The position numbers were made by a program, and so were the translations under genes. A stretch of DNA of 28,553 nucleotides, from positions 1-28,553 of the forward strand of contig KN832907.1 of assembly GCA_000827325.1 (NCBI GenBank), read 5' to 3'. This document shows, one piece after another, positions 8,565 through 19,201 of this stretch. The notes under the pieces are model-generated. The model ran no database searches. It saw only the letters and a list, made by a program, of their open reading frames with translations, and was not told the DNA's origin. Numbering within the stretch: the stretch's first letter is position 1; every line of letters starts with the position of its first letter. This stretch comes from Oidiodendron maius Zn. Its lineage: Eukaryota > Ascomycota > Leotiomycetes > Myxotrichaceae.

Positions 8565-9329
8565 GGACGAGGTCCCCTTGACCCTGCTAGTCCTTTGTGC
8601 TTCGCTCCCAAGAACAAACTACTGTGCCGCGTTGACAGGGCGCGCTGATAGTATGCCGATGTAGTTCATACGACGCAGAGAGACTATTTTTCGCTCCGTT
8701 GACGTGCAAGTGAATTTAGTAATACACACTCTTTAATATTATATTTCACAGCCTGCTATTCCTTTCTCTTTAAAACACTCTACCAAAGACACGCCTTTGA
8801 CAGCTACAATTCCAGTAAGGACCTGCTGATACAGAGTTCAATCGGGGACCAACAATTTGCCTCGTGCCTCAGCCTTATACATTCCGCCAGCTCCAGTCCT
8901 AACTACCCATGCCGTTTCGCCCGTTCTCTCTTTTCATGGCTTTAGCGTACCACTCATAAATCCCCTCATTTTGCCAAGTCCAAGTCCTAGGTATAAGTGT
9001 AGAGACGGCCCGGTTTTGTTGATAAACCCCTGCCGCCAGGTACTTAAGCCTGGTTCTCCCACACCAATTTGTAGCGAGCTCCACTAGTCAGAACATCCAC
9101 TCGGCCATGCTAGGGGTCATTTGGGTAGAGTCATTCGCCACTCCATTGATGTCTATCGGAGCGGCCAAAAGATTCGCCGGTGCATTATAATCGTTGAATG
9201 CCACGGCCCTGCAGCGGCCATCCGAGTCACAGTACCCGATCGTTCAAATGTTCGAACCAAACCGGCCTCCTCTTGTCCTGCGTTACTTGAATGCTCGCTG
9301 CTGTGTAGGACCTCTCTTCATAATTCTAA
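8565..9329. other. Intergenic, no supported gene
   Basis: This stretch lies between the hAT right end and the 3' end of the Zn2Cys6 gene. Two opposing frames of 61-76 codons around 8857-9087 have no recognisable features. The part next to 9330 should contain the 3' UTR of the regulator gene. Confidence 0.4.
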
Positions 9330-11998
9330 CTAATAAACGCTTTGCAGGATCTTCCAACACCACAGGGCAATTGAATCAGTGTCTTTCAAATCTCTGATCC
9401 AGTCAAGCATCATCTCAATAGTTTGATCAATCTCTGCCTCGAACCTTGGCCCGCAGAGTTGAGCTCGGATTTCGCTCAGCATTGGATTATGTTGTGTCAT
9501 GTAGATTATGAGGAGGATGCCCAGGAGATTCTGTGACCAGCAAAATAGGTAGGGGACTAGTCGCTTCTGACGAGAGGTTGGGGAGAGTGTGATGGGCCAT
9601 TTCAAACATGACTGTGAGCAATGTTAGCATGTAGCACCTCAAATGACCTTAGACAGAATGAAAATGGTGACGAACTCGTAAGCACTCTGCAACCCCTTCA
9701 GCATCCTCTTGAGTCATCTGTTCAGAGAAGTGTAGCGCTTTGTATACGAAAGGGCGATAGACCATATACTTTACTTGGTAGTACCTCGTTCTCAACAAGG
9801 CAACTTGTATGTCGTAGACATACGGGTACTGGATAGGCTCCTTGTCCAGGTCGGTTGAGAATAGGGGCATCCGAGACCGCGCCGAATCCGATGATAAATT
9901 CGGGTCTAGGGGTTGATTAAAGTAAACCGAATCAGCTTGTTTGGGGGTAGGAAAGCTGGTAGGGTCATCTTCGGCCCACTGAAGGTCTGGTGGAAGCATT
10001 CCGCGCCACTGGCCGAGCTGTGACGCAAGTTTCTTCAGAGTGCCTATTTCAGGTCCACCGTAATCATCATTAGACGCACTAGGGGTGTCGCTACTGTTAT
10101 TTGTAGCTAAAGGGCTATTGTAAGAAAGCGAGCTCAGGCTTTTAATTAAGATAAAAAGTTAGGAAGTTGGGAGGGCACAGTGCTTACAGTAGTCATTGAT
10201 GCTCTGATGTAGATCGGCGCAGAGCCGTCGAAGTGCAACTTGCGAAGCGTAGTGGGCTTCGAAATGCGAGAACCGATTCGCATGATGATCTGCTTGGCAA
10301 AATGGACTATTGAAATTAGGGATGCCTACTCGATCTTCAAGTCCGGTGATCCCCGTGGGAGGTAAATCCAGTTCGAGGTTTAGAGCTCTGCTGTTGTCAG
10401 GAGGCACTTCTTCGCTGGCAGGGAGATGACAGACGTTTCCATTATTACGTAATGCCAATATACAAGCTTAGTCAGTTCTCCTCTAGCAGAATTCCAATCA
10501 ATTGGCTTGCTAGGTTTTATTAGTAAATGAAAGGTTTGAAGTATTGCCGAAAGTAGCACGTACCATGTGACAAGAACCCGACATGCTAATGAGGCAGAGA
10601 CTGTCAGTCTCCATAGATCCTGTTTCCGAGGTATGAGTTCCAATCGATCCAGCTGATCAACCTTTAACTTACCACATGTCGTGAACAGCATCCGCAATAA
10701 AGCCTGCAAGAAAACTAGCTAGTCACTGAGTCGTTCTATATCGTTGGAGACCAAAGAGACATCACGCACGCGGCTAAAGAGTAGATCTGGACATTTTCAA
10801 GATCACTGTCCGTCAAAACAAATCCAATACGCTTCCTAGCTTCATTGAAGAGAGCAAGGCCTGGAGGCTTTGGTGCCGTCCCGCCTCTGACACCACTCGG
10901 ACGCCCTTTGTAGACATCAATTGGATCCCCACGAGAGCCCTCTTTTGCTAATTCTCCTAACGCAAAGACAATAAGTGCGATCACTGAGGCTTGATCGCCA
11001 CCGAAACCTTCTGCATGCACTTTCTTAAGAGTATTTGAGATGAAATCTTGCCTATCCATGAACGGGTACATGAGATTGAACGTGTCGAAATAGGCAGTTG
11101 CTAATTGGTGCATTATATCTCGTGTTAGGCGCGGGAATATAGACCTTGCCTCTCCCGCAGTCCTGCTTGCTTGCGACTGTATGGCTGCAAATGGTCTGTC
11201 TTGCAAGTTATCATCCAGGGCCAACTTTGGTATTCCCTTTTGTATCTGAAAAATAAAGGCTGGACCCTCTTGCTCCAGAGTCTTCCAATCCTCAATATTT
11301 GATGGCAAAGCTTGTAACAAGAGCTGTTGTATGGCAGGCCATATCAGCATTTTGTGGGCTGCAGAAGCATGGCGGTATGGCTGGCTTCTCTCAATGCCAC
11401 TTGGGCTTGGCTGCTGGACCAATCGGGGAGATGAAGATGAGCCCGGCTTATCGACATCGGTACTGAAGGAAGGCTGACTGGTAGGGGCGGGTTGTGGTGG
11501 TCCGAATCCGGTGGGCACTGAGCCGTGAATTTGATCAATTTTGCCTTCTAAGCTTTCAAGTCGGTCCAGAATCTCAACGAGGGTCTTGTCTTTCCTGGAA
11601 ATCACTCATTAAGTCTCATTGGGTAACTAAAGTTCTAGTTGACGGATTTTATAAAGGGAAATCTATTTGAGCATTCCCGTTGCTGTACGGTACTTACTTC
11701 GTTGGCTGCGGTTCCCTATACCTACACTCAAGCTTTCTCTTCTGGCATAGGCCACATTTTGGTCGCTGTTCGTCACATTTTTGCTTCCGCGCTCGGCATG
11801 TCTCGCAGGCCTTGGAGTCATGGTCAGCCCTGGAGTGCAAAAGGACGGGTTTGGATATCCATGGCGTCCTAAATAGGCCGGGAAGGACCTCGTGATGCTG
11901 CGAATGATACCGATGCTCACCTGCGAAGCAATAGCCCCTTGAGTGGCGCGAGCAGGGGGTTTTGAGGAGCTGGCGATAGATGTGGGATCCAGGTTCAT
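9330..11998 (-). CDS. Zn2Cys6 transcription factor with fungal-specific regulatory domain (696 aa, nine exons)
   Basis: Exons on the minus strand: 11998-11921, 11810-11698, 11594-10770, 10703-10673, 10619-10564, 10509-10435, 10387-10188, 10106-9676 and 9611-9330; phases agree throughout. The start is MNLDPTSIASS. The zinc cluster has Cys at 28, 31, 38, 45, 48 and 55 (C-x2-C-x6-C-x6-C-x2-C-x6-C) and appears directly after intron 1, whose branch CTGAC lies just before acceptor AAG. A short coiled coil follows (LVEILDRLESLEGKID, about 68-83), then the fungal_trans region, with WRLTVSASLACRV, ELDLPPTGI and YRPFVYKALH. It should be a nuclear DNA-binding regulator recognising CGG-type sites. Its targets are unknown and no obvious pathway genes adjoin it. 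The least certain intron is the sixth (donor GTCTGT, 47 nt); intron 7 could also use another acceptor. No disabling mutation is seen. Confidence 0.85.
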
Positions 11999-13161
11999 TG
12001 TCACAGTCCACAGGGCTGTGCCTGGGATATACTGGGTAGTGGATTATGGGTGGCGAGTCGTATCGAGAAAAACATGGGTCGCCTCATCCGTAGCTACGGA
12101 AGCAAAAGTGAGATTGGAATTGGGAGGAAAGTAATTCAGCGCACAGCGGCAGCGAGTCATCGCGATGAATACCACGACGTTAGCATACCCGAACCACATC
12201 GCCAACCCATCCACCTTACACCATCCTCCTCCAGCGACACTATCCTCCCAAAAGGATGCTGCTCCCTGGATCGGAAGCGCTGCAAACGGCTCATCTCTCT
12301 AGCACTCGATCCTGGTCATAAATGGTAAGGAGATACTCAAATGTGCGAGCCACGAGTTCCTATATCTTGCGACGGCGATGCGGCTAGAAACCATCAAGGC
12401 GAGACATCTCATCAGCCTACTGGCAATGGCAGGAAGGCTGGGGTATAAGGATACAAATTCCGGCGAATATAACGCAGTTGATTATCTAGTCCAGGAAGCC
12501 AACGAAGATACACTCGGCGCAAATTCTGCCTCGACACTACCCGGTACAAGGTCAGGTCACGGCCGCAGTGAGACCACTGCTACACCACGTCCCTCTCCAG
12601 TCGAAGAATCTCTAGGGCCGAAATGCCGAAAGGCAGACGAACGCGGGTCTCGGCCCTCCCCATGCCAGCGCTCATCCGACGCGGCTTGGCGCAGGGCCTC
12701 TCGACAAACAAAAGAGCAACAATATGAGGCGTAGTAGGGTTCGTGTGGGAATGCGAGAGCAAGGCCACACCTCCGCCATGGCTAGTGAAAAACCTGGCTC
12801 TGGACCTGGCACAACAGTTAAAGTGTCCCTCAGCCGCGGGCTGCCGTGCTACAGCTTAGCAATGTCCTGAAGAGACCGTACATCCGGCATGGCGTTTGCC
12901 CCATTCGATCATCAGATAGGAAGCAGTCACAGGAGATTTCTAGACAGCGTATCGAGTTCGTTGTCATCACAGACACGGAACTGGAGTCAAGCTAGGACGA
13001 CAAGAATTAGGCCAGGGGGGATTCTTGTCGGATTATAGCATACAAAGCGAGGCCATTGTTGGCAGGAAGGATACTTAGAAGAGGAAAAAGGAGCAATGCA
13101 GAGCAGATTAGGGGTAGCAACTATCTCACGGCAACATAAATATCCAAAGGTATGAGCTATA
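11999..13161. other. Upstream region of the Zn2Cys6 gene; no supported gene
   Basis: Plus-strand frames at 12050-12328 and 12378-12734 have low-complexity Arg/Ser/Pro-rich translations without motifs and look fortuitous. The part next to 11998 presumably holds the promoter of the regulator; no strong TATA box was recognised. Confidence 0.4.
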
Positions 13162-13410
13162 TTAAAGCCAAGTAATTTGAAACGGAAGTTCCTTATCCTG
13201 AATATCACTCTCCGGGACAATGAGGCGGAGGATATCTGCCGGGGGAGACGGCGGGTCAGAGCTCACTCTATTCATACGCGTCACATAAGGTCCAATATGG
13301 CCGGCAATGTCCTTCTCGGGCGAGGTTTGATGGAGGAGCTGCCGAGACTGCATATATATTCTGACATTTGAAAAGAATACCGTCAATTTGTGAACATAAT
13401 TTGGCTCCAT
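13162..13410 (-). CDS. Small hypothetical protein (82 aa), uncertain
   Basis: An ATG at 13410 opens an 82-codon frame, MEPNYVHKLTVFFSNVRIYM through DIAGHIGPYVTRMN to PFQITWL. The composition is protein-like (balanced hydrophobic/charged residues, no low complexity). It lies 48 bp downstream of the stop of the frameshifted gene at 13459 on the same strand, so it could be a remnant exon of that gene or a separate small gene. I recognise no domain, and no splice signals that join it convincingly. Confidence 0.3.
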   Translation of the reverse strand: MEPNYVHKLTVFFSNVRIYMQSRQLLHQTSPEKDIAGHIGPYVTRMNRVSSDPPSPPADILRLIVPESDIQDKELPFQITWL

Positions 13411-13458
13411 TAGCCTTCAGGAAGGATTGGTCACTGCGCTAAATGACAGAACAAGTCA

Positions 13459-15221
13459 TCAAGCAGGACGGACGAGCCGATCGAAGGGCATGATATGTCT
13501 CGTTGCCAGGACTAAAATTCTCCAATACTGGCAGAAAGTCTTTTCGCCTTTAACCTCATTAACCCCCTCCCACACGAGACAAACGTTCGTTTGCTCCCCA
13601 GGTTTGGCAACCTTCATCCAATGAAGCTTCCCCTTCACCACCGAACGGTCAAGCCAGAGACCTTGAACAGGGCCTTGGATCGCTCCTGGAGACTTCTCGT
13701 CTGTGTATCGCAAGCGCCCGGGAAATATGCCAAGAAAGTCTCCCGGAGACACAGAAACCAAAGGAGAGACAGTAACTAATTTTGTTGATGGAGTCTTGCC
13801 ACCGAAGGTCTTCTTCCCAGAGATGCCTTCATATGGAATCATACTAACGTAGATCGATTTGTTGCCATCGATATCGCCCTTGATGCCGTGGCGGAGTACA
13901 GACTCATTTGACTTACCGGAAACGGCCTCGACGCTTTGAGCGGCCAGGTAGTTACCTTTCTCTGCGCTGTCTGCCCATTCACTTAGATCGTCTTTCCATA
14001 TTACAGCTTGCGGGATATGGAGTCTGTGAAGGATGTCCTGATCCGCAAGATCACAGCGACCAGAGAAATCCGCATCTGCCTGAGCTATGGCTCTCAAGCG
14101 AAGTTCGTGGATATGCGGGTGACATAGTTGGTTCCACGAGAGGGCCGCAGATGCTCGTTCGGGTGTCGCAGGAAATGGGTCTTGAATTCCTTAGTCCTGT
14201 AGAGGAGAAGTAAGGTCACTCCAGCTTCCCGCAGGTCAGATAGGAGCTTGAGGTACGACCTTGCTTTCAGGATGCTGTCCCTGCTGCTGCCATATCCTAA
14301 TGCGATGACAAGTTTTTTGGCCGCATCCTTCTCTTGGGCCGTGACCCCAGTTTTCCTCCCTGAGGATTCTGGGAGTGGTCCTATCTTTTTCGCACCCCAC
14401 TGGATTATGGGCCAGTAGTAAGTCTCTTTCACGGACGCCCTCCCTCGCTTCTTTGTATCGGACGCATTTCCTTTGTCAATCTCCTTGATAAGATTCTTGA
14501 ATTCATCCTCCTCCTTGAACTCCCCCATCAGCTCCTCTGGCTCAGATAGAATGTCTTTCAGATCTCGGTCAGCGATTTCTCTTATACTCAAGCGTGCAAT
14601 GGCCATCTCCGTTTCTTTAGGCAATCGCTTCTCCTCCTCTCGATACTGCTCCTCTCTCTTTGTTCGTGCGGCGGAAAACAGATTCATTTGCTTTCGGCCT
14701 TCCCTAATTTGGTTCAATTTATTTCGCTCATATTCCTGCAGGCTTTCTTTCTCAATCTTTATTGCGGAAGCCAAACTTGTGAGGCTGCTCTCGACACAAT
14801 TCTTCCCGATGCTGGTAATGATTCTCGCAAAAATGATAGGGTCGGTGTCAATAAGCACGGCGCATGTTCCTGGAACCGAGGAGTCGGCTATGCGGTCAGT
14901 ATCCTGGGTCTTGAGCGCTTTCAGAACACTTTCCAGCGAGTTACCAGACCCATCAAGAACTGACCGCGGCACATTCGTATGCTCGTTCGACGAGAGAGAA
15001 GCGGTGATCACTTCGATGCAATCCGTGGCACTAGGCTCTACTGGAGGAGCATCCTCGTAGAGAGCGACTTCATTGTTCGATTGGTTTGTTGCAGATACGT
15101 CGGTCGTCTCCGTAGGAGACTCGTCTGTTGGGCTGTTGCTGAGGGGTTCATCGTGGGGATGAGAACTAGTAGACGGGCTTGCAGAAGCGGCATTGTCAGC
15201 AGGCTCTTGGATGAGATCCAT
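13459..15221 (-). pseudogene. Unknown fungal protein, two-part reading frame with a frameshift near 14100
   Basis: The first frame (15221-14094, ATG MDLIQEPADN) encodes an acidic, Ser/Thr-rich leader (about 1-60). A helical, charged coiled-coil-like segment follows (about 165-250, with KIEKESLQEYERNK), then a Lys-rich basic region and YYWPIIQWGAKKIG. It ends YVTRISTNFA. A second frame on the same strand picks up over the same bases (HELRLRAIAQADADFSG) and runs to 13459. It contains VSPGDFLGIFPGRLRY, LWLDRSVVKGKL, TNVCLVWEGV and CQYWRILVLATRHIM. Continuity of the two halves indicates one gene of about 590 aa broken by a single-base change. A 43-nt intron (donor GTCACC, acceptor CTCAG) would also restore phase, but the donor is poor. 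The C-terminal block faintly recalls a SET-like fold; I do not assign a function. Confidence 0.6.
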
Positions 15222-16225
15222 CGGGGCGTTTGTAGAGGCTTCGCTATTACCGATATTTTTGCCACCATATTTTAGTCATTATTAAACATTTAAAAGATAT
15301 CTGCGGCCTGCAAAACTCTTACTCGGTACCGAGATTGATGGATGACAAGTGGCTTTAAACCCATACCAGGTATCCCCACAGTTTGCTGAGGCCTACCATT
15401 ATTGACTCGAACATGACGAGGCTGGCGAGGGGCAATGTGTGGCATCTTGTCAGATACGTAGGCAGTGTGCGCCAAGACTGCCGCCAGCACCTCCGTCGGC
15501 TATGCCTTCACACATACAACGAAATCCTACGCAGCGTCAGCCACAAAGACCTACACACCGTCGGCTACAAAGAGCTGTCTAAGAAGGTGCAAACCGCCGC
15601 TAACTTAGTACAGGATGATTTAAGCATCCGCCCTCAGCTGTACAAGCCGATTGTCACGGCTTGTGCGGCACGGAGCCTTAATGCCTGACATGGGAGCGTA
15701 AGGAGTACTCCGTATAGAGACATAGCAGCCTAGATATCCAACGTCATTCTCCGTTGTGAGTTAACGATTGCAGGGAAGGGATGGGTAAGATGTATTTAGT
15801 TCTTCTTCTCCTTAGCTTAGTCTCTTTCAATATGTGTGGTTCAAGTAGCATTGCCTCTTACTGCATCCGTGACACCGATCGGAATCCAGCTTCTCACCTT
15901 TTAATCGCTCGCAGTGATAATCAGACAGAAGGGGATCTAGATAAGGACCTGGATGAGTGAAATACGGCCGTCTCAACGCATTTGCCGCTCCGCTTATGTT
16001 CGTGATGACTGTAACGTACTACGACTCTATGAAAAGGGGTCTGGGGCTGCGCGTCAGAAAAGGGGGGTCCGGGGGGGCATGTTTAGTGGGCGAAGCCCCA
16101 ACTTGCATCCACCATCTTGTCGCAGCCCATGTACGGAGTAAGTCTTCACAAAACTCATATGAATGTTCAATGGCTGAGAGGGCGTACAACATGTTTTATT
16201 ACCGCCACAAATTTGTGAGCAGAGA
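15222..16225. other. Intergenic, one weak small frame
   Basis: The 5' side serves as upstream region of the minus-strand gene at 15221. A plus frame with ATG at 15413 (91 codons, MTRLARGNVWHLVRY to ARSLNA, stop at 15688) is basic and has no known motif; I do not call it a gene. At 16036-16103 there is a very GC-rich patch with G-runs and a GGGGC...GCCCC inverted pair. Confidence 0.35.
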
Positions 16226-16369
16226 GAGTATGCGGCTCGTAGTCTCGCAAGTTTACTTAAAATTAGAAAGTGCATAAGCGGCCAGAGTATGCGCCAAGAG
16301 TATGCGCCCAGAGTATGCGGCCAGTAGTCTCGCAAGGTTTACTTAAAATTAGACAGTGCGTAAGCGACC
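16226..16369 (+). repeat. Two 58-bp direct repeats with intervening GAGTATGCG motifs
   Basis: Copy A (16226-16283) and copy B (16311-16369) share GAGTATGCGG, then AGTCTCGCAAG, then TTTACTTAAAATTAGA and GTGC(A)TAAGCG, differing at a few positions and one inserted base. Between them are two further copies of AGAGTATGCGCC. No coding potential is apparent. Confidence 0.8.
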
Positions 16370-16904
16370 CCATGATTTAGAAGGGTTCCGCTATTGTTAG
16401 CGGGTTGCTCGCTAATATTACCTAGGTAGGTACTACCCTAGCGTGCCCGCGGTTAAAGTTTGCCACAGACAACGGAAGTCTTAGCCTCGATACCTGACGG
16501 CAGGACTTTTCAGCTTAGTATTCGGCACGGATAGCAAGGGAGGTGTACGGTGCCATGCTCATACATACCATGTCCTACGTGCTATGTCCAATACAGGGTT
16601 AGTCTCTGGCTAACCCTAATTTAGCTTCCACAGCGAAGCTCCTTGCACTGCCACGGTTTGCGTACTAACACTCCGCAACAACTTCCACTTAGAGTATGTC
16701 CTTGCATATCGATGTATCCACGAGCGAGCGCCATTTCGAATATGGAGGGATGATCCCACCAGTACTGTAAATAGTATCCACAGAGATAGTTGTGTTGGCT
16801 AGATTGACAGCATGCCGCCAAGCGTGCTGTGTACATGCATCTCCTTCTAAGCATTAAGTCGGACAGACAATGAAATTGCTCTTGGCGAACTGCAAGATCA
16901 AATG
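16370..16904. other. Intergenic, upstream of the secreted protein gene
   Basis: No gene is supported. A minus frame at 16621-16929 has no motif. A short inverted repeat (TTAGCGGG...CTCGCTAA) lies near 16395-16416. The right part presumably contains promoter sequence of the gene at 17117. Confidence 0.35.
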
Positions 16905-16910
16905 TATAAA
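16905..16910 (+). promoter_or_regulatory. TATA-like box of the 378-aa secreted protein gene
   Basis: TATAAA followed by TAC lies 207 bp before the start codon at 17117. It is a plausible core promoter by position only. Confidence 0.35.
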
Positions 16911-17116
16911 TACTAGGAGGTGTCAACATCCCAATACGCCTCTTGTAATTTCAGAGCCATCCCTCTCCCGCATACACTCTATTCCATCTATCGTTCAGCT
17001 TTCCCAAGTTGATTTATTCCCGTTACATTCATCGTGTATTTGTGGGTCACTTGCCTGTTCTATCTCTTCTCAGGTTGCTGATCTCCGCTGCTCGGAGGTT
17101 CACGCAAAGGAAAACA

Positions 17117-18454
17117 ATGGCGGCTGGCTTCCTCTTTCCACGTCAAAGCACGTTGACGGCTTTTGTGTCCTTGATCATATGCATCGCACTTTTCATCGGA
17201 CCCGGAGAGACTTCGCCCCTTGCTGCTCTTCGCGCTCTGCAGAAGCGGTATGTGCAGAATTGGCAGTATCCAGGCGGTTCCGGAAGTACTCCCTATGGAA
17301 CCCAAGCGGACGCCCAAAGCAGGATTCAATTTCCTAACGGCAGCCCTCCGCAAAACTTCGTCTTCTTTACGGAAATCGGACAGTTCACGTCGGATCAGGT
17401 TGTTTATGACTTCGCACACGCCAATGGCGGTGTTGCAATCCGAGACGCCTACCCGCCGAACTACATCTGCAGACTGCCAGACAACCAGGTTCAAGGGGGC
17501 GCGGATGAGAACAATCGCTACTGGTGGCAGTTTGGCGACATGGTCTCAGGTGTATGGGCTGATCTAATTGGGCCTCATGCCAACAATAGTAAGGGCAAGC
17601 TTCATTCATCGCACACAATTCAATCATCTAAACGAAGGCAGACAACGTTTTCCTTGTTGTTGACGAGGAAACATTCAACAGGGGCACTCTAGCGAGAGCT
17701 GGTGGTCCTAACGGCGTGGCCCACGGAGCCACCACCTTCTTTCGCGTCGAGGCCCCGACTCTCCGCTCCTACGGCGTCACGCAAGTTACATGGGTCAATA
17801 TGGCAGATTTCAGTCAAACAAAAAAACATAATCTCCCAAACAATCCCACAGGTCCCGCCCCGGTGGTAAAACGTGGCTTGTCCAAGCGGAATGGGAAAGG
17901 GAACGAGCCCAATGTGTACGTCTTCCTGCGTCATCGCTCTGTCCTCTTTATGATCCTTGAATGCCTCATGCTAATCATCGATCCTGTATTAGACCCGTCT
18001 CAATGAACTGGGATGGTTACGGAGACATTCCAGGGGCCGGTTGTCCAAATGAGAACCTCGAGCCCTTGTACTCTTCCGGCCAGTACGTCCCCTGTTGAAG
18101 CTCGCAGCCTAGGTAGAAGCTCACAGAATGCTGATCATTACTCTGCTCTTTAGATGTGGCGTACACATCTCACAGGACACAAGCGTAAGCCCGGTATTCA
18201 GGCTTAACGTAACGGTAAAGGACTCTAACGGGGAGGAGATCGGCAATGGCAGCAAGTTTGTCTTTCCTGGGGACACCTTCGACCTTCCTAGTGAGCTGCC
18301 CGCCATGATCGAGGTGACACCAGGATTTCAGAAGAACGACCCAATACTGTTCCAATATAACGGCTTCAGTACACCCACTGTAGCTCCGGCATGCAGCGTT
18401 GGCAAGTATGATCACAACGTACGGCAGATGGACTGCGGCTTCCCGTGCAGCTAG
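17117..18454 (+). CDS. Secreted or secretory-pathway protein of unknown function (378 aa, four exons)
   Basis: Exons are 17117-17588, 17642-17915, 17993-18082 and 18154-18454. Introns of 53, 77 and 71 nt have donors GTAAGG, GTACGT and GTACGT, and all phases match. The protein begins MAAGFLFPRQ with a hydrophobic segment (about residues 13-28, TAFVSLIICIALFIGP), a likely signal peptide or anchor. Lys-Arg pairs at 43-44, 234-235 and 239-240 could be Kex2 cleavage sites. The N-terminal domain (about 45-230) contains FVFFTEIGQF, RDAYPPNYICR and RYWWQFGDMV. A C-terminal domain (about 250-378) starts MNWDGYGDIPGAGC, has five Cys and NVT/NGS glycosylation sequons, and ends DCGFPCS. I recall similar uncharacterised proteins in other filamentous fungi but no assigned activity. 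Confidence 0.75.
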
Positions 18455-19199
18455 AGGGGCGTTGGTATACACCAGGACAATAGCACGCAAGACTAAAGGG
18501 GGACGACATGGAATCGAGTCCTAGACGGCAAGGGGAATAGTTGAGGCCGCCTTCTTCCAATTTAGCTTCCTATTACACAGCCTGCATCCAGATGGCTTAT
18601 TTTCCCTAAGCTTAGGGAGGAAGGCGAACCTAGACGCTACTGTAAGTCGTAAATTACTTTAACGAAAACTTAAATCCTAAACCATTATCCTACTCTGTTC
18701 CCTAAAACTCTAGTACCATTAGCCTGTTAAATTGCCTACTCTACTAGGATCAAATTGATATTGCTCCTAACGTCCCTCCCTAGGTAGCGAGAAACCCACT
18801 GTGCCGAGAAAAATAATGAGTACTTTGACTTTAAGCATCTCAAACTCTGTAAACACATCGATATCTCCTATATTATTGTGTAAGTCGTGTTCTATAGCCA
18901 CTTATAAATACTCTATACCCCTCCCACTAGAAAATTAGATTCGCATCGTCGCCCTTGTGCCCGATTTACAAACAGTCTCCTTTAATAACGCAATAGAGTT
19001 CCTTTGCCACAGCTCCACCACCGAGCTCTTATTACTCCTAATACTTATAAAAGGGTCTTATCCGAGCTTTACAGCCTTACTACTATATTAGAAATCATTA
19101 TCAGCCGTGTAGCTGCTGTGGCACGCAAATTCATACAAGTTCGCCACGCGGGTCAGTACCTCTTAATTATCAAAAGTTACTAACGATTTTTACAGTAAT
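18455..19199. other. AT-rich decayed sequence, no gene
   Basis: All frames have frequent TAA/TAG stops. A 16-bp perfect palindrome, TCCCTAAGCTTAGGGA, lies at 18603-18618. A short plus-strand frame (about 18988-19178, with HHRALITPNTYKRVL) is open for about 60 codons and may be a remnant of an old element. I cannot identify it. Confidence 0.4.
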
Positions 19200-19201
19200 T
19201 A

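Noticed and set aside
11694-12011. Continuous frame through the zinc cluster without intron 1
   Set aside because: It starts with GTG, not ATG, and needs an unusual N-terminus. Splicing from CAG|GTGAGC to AAG|GCC puts the cluster directly after an ATG exon with a perfect branch site.
12050-12734. Plus-strand frames upstream of the regulator
   Set aside because: Low-complexity, Arg/Pro/Ser-rich translations with no motif; most likely fortuitous open frames in GC-richer sequence.
17589-17692. Unspliced end of the first exon of the 378-aa protein
   Set aside because: The GTAAGG donor and downstream in-phase exons give a longer, coherent protein; the read-through tail is low-complexity basic sequence.
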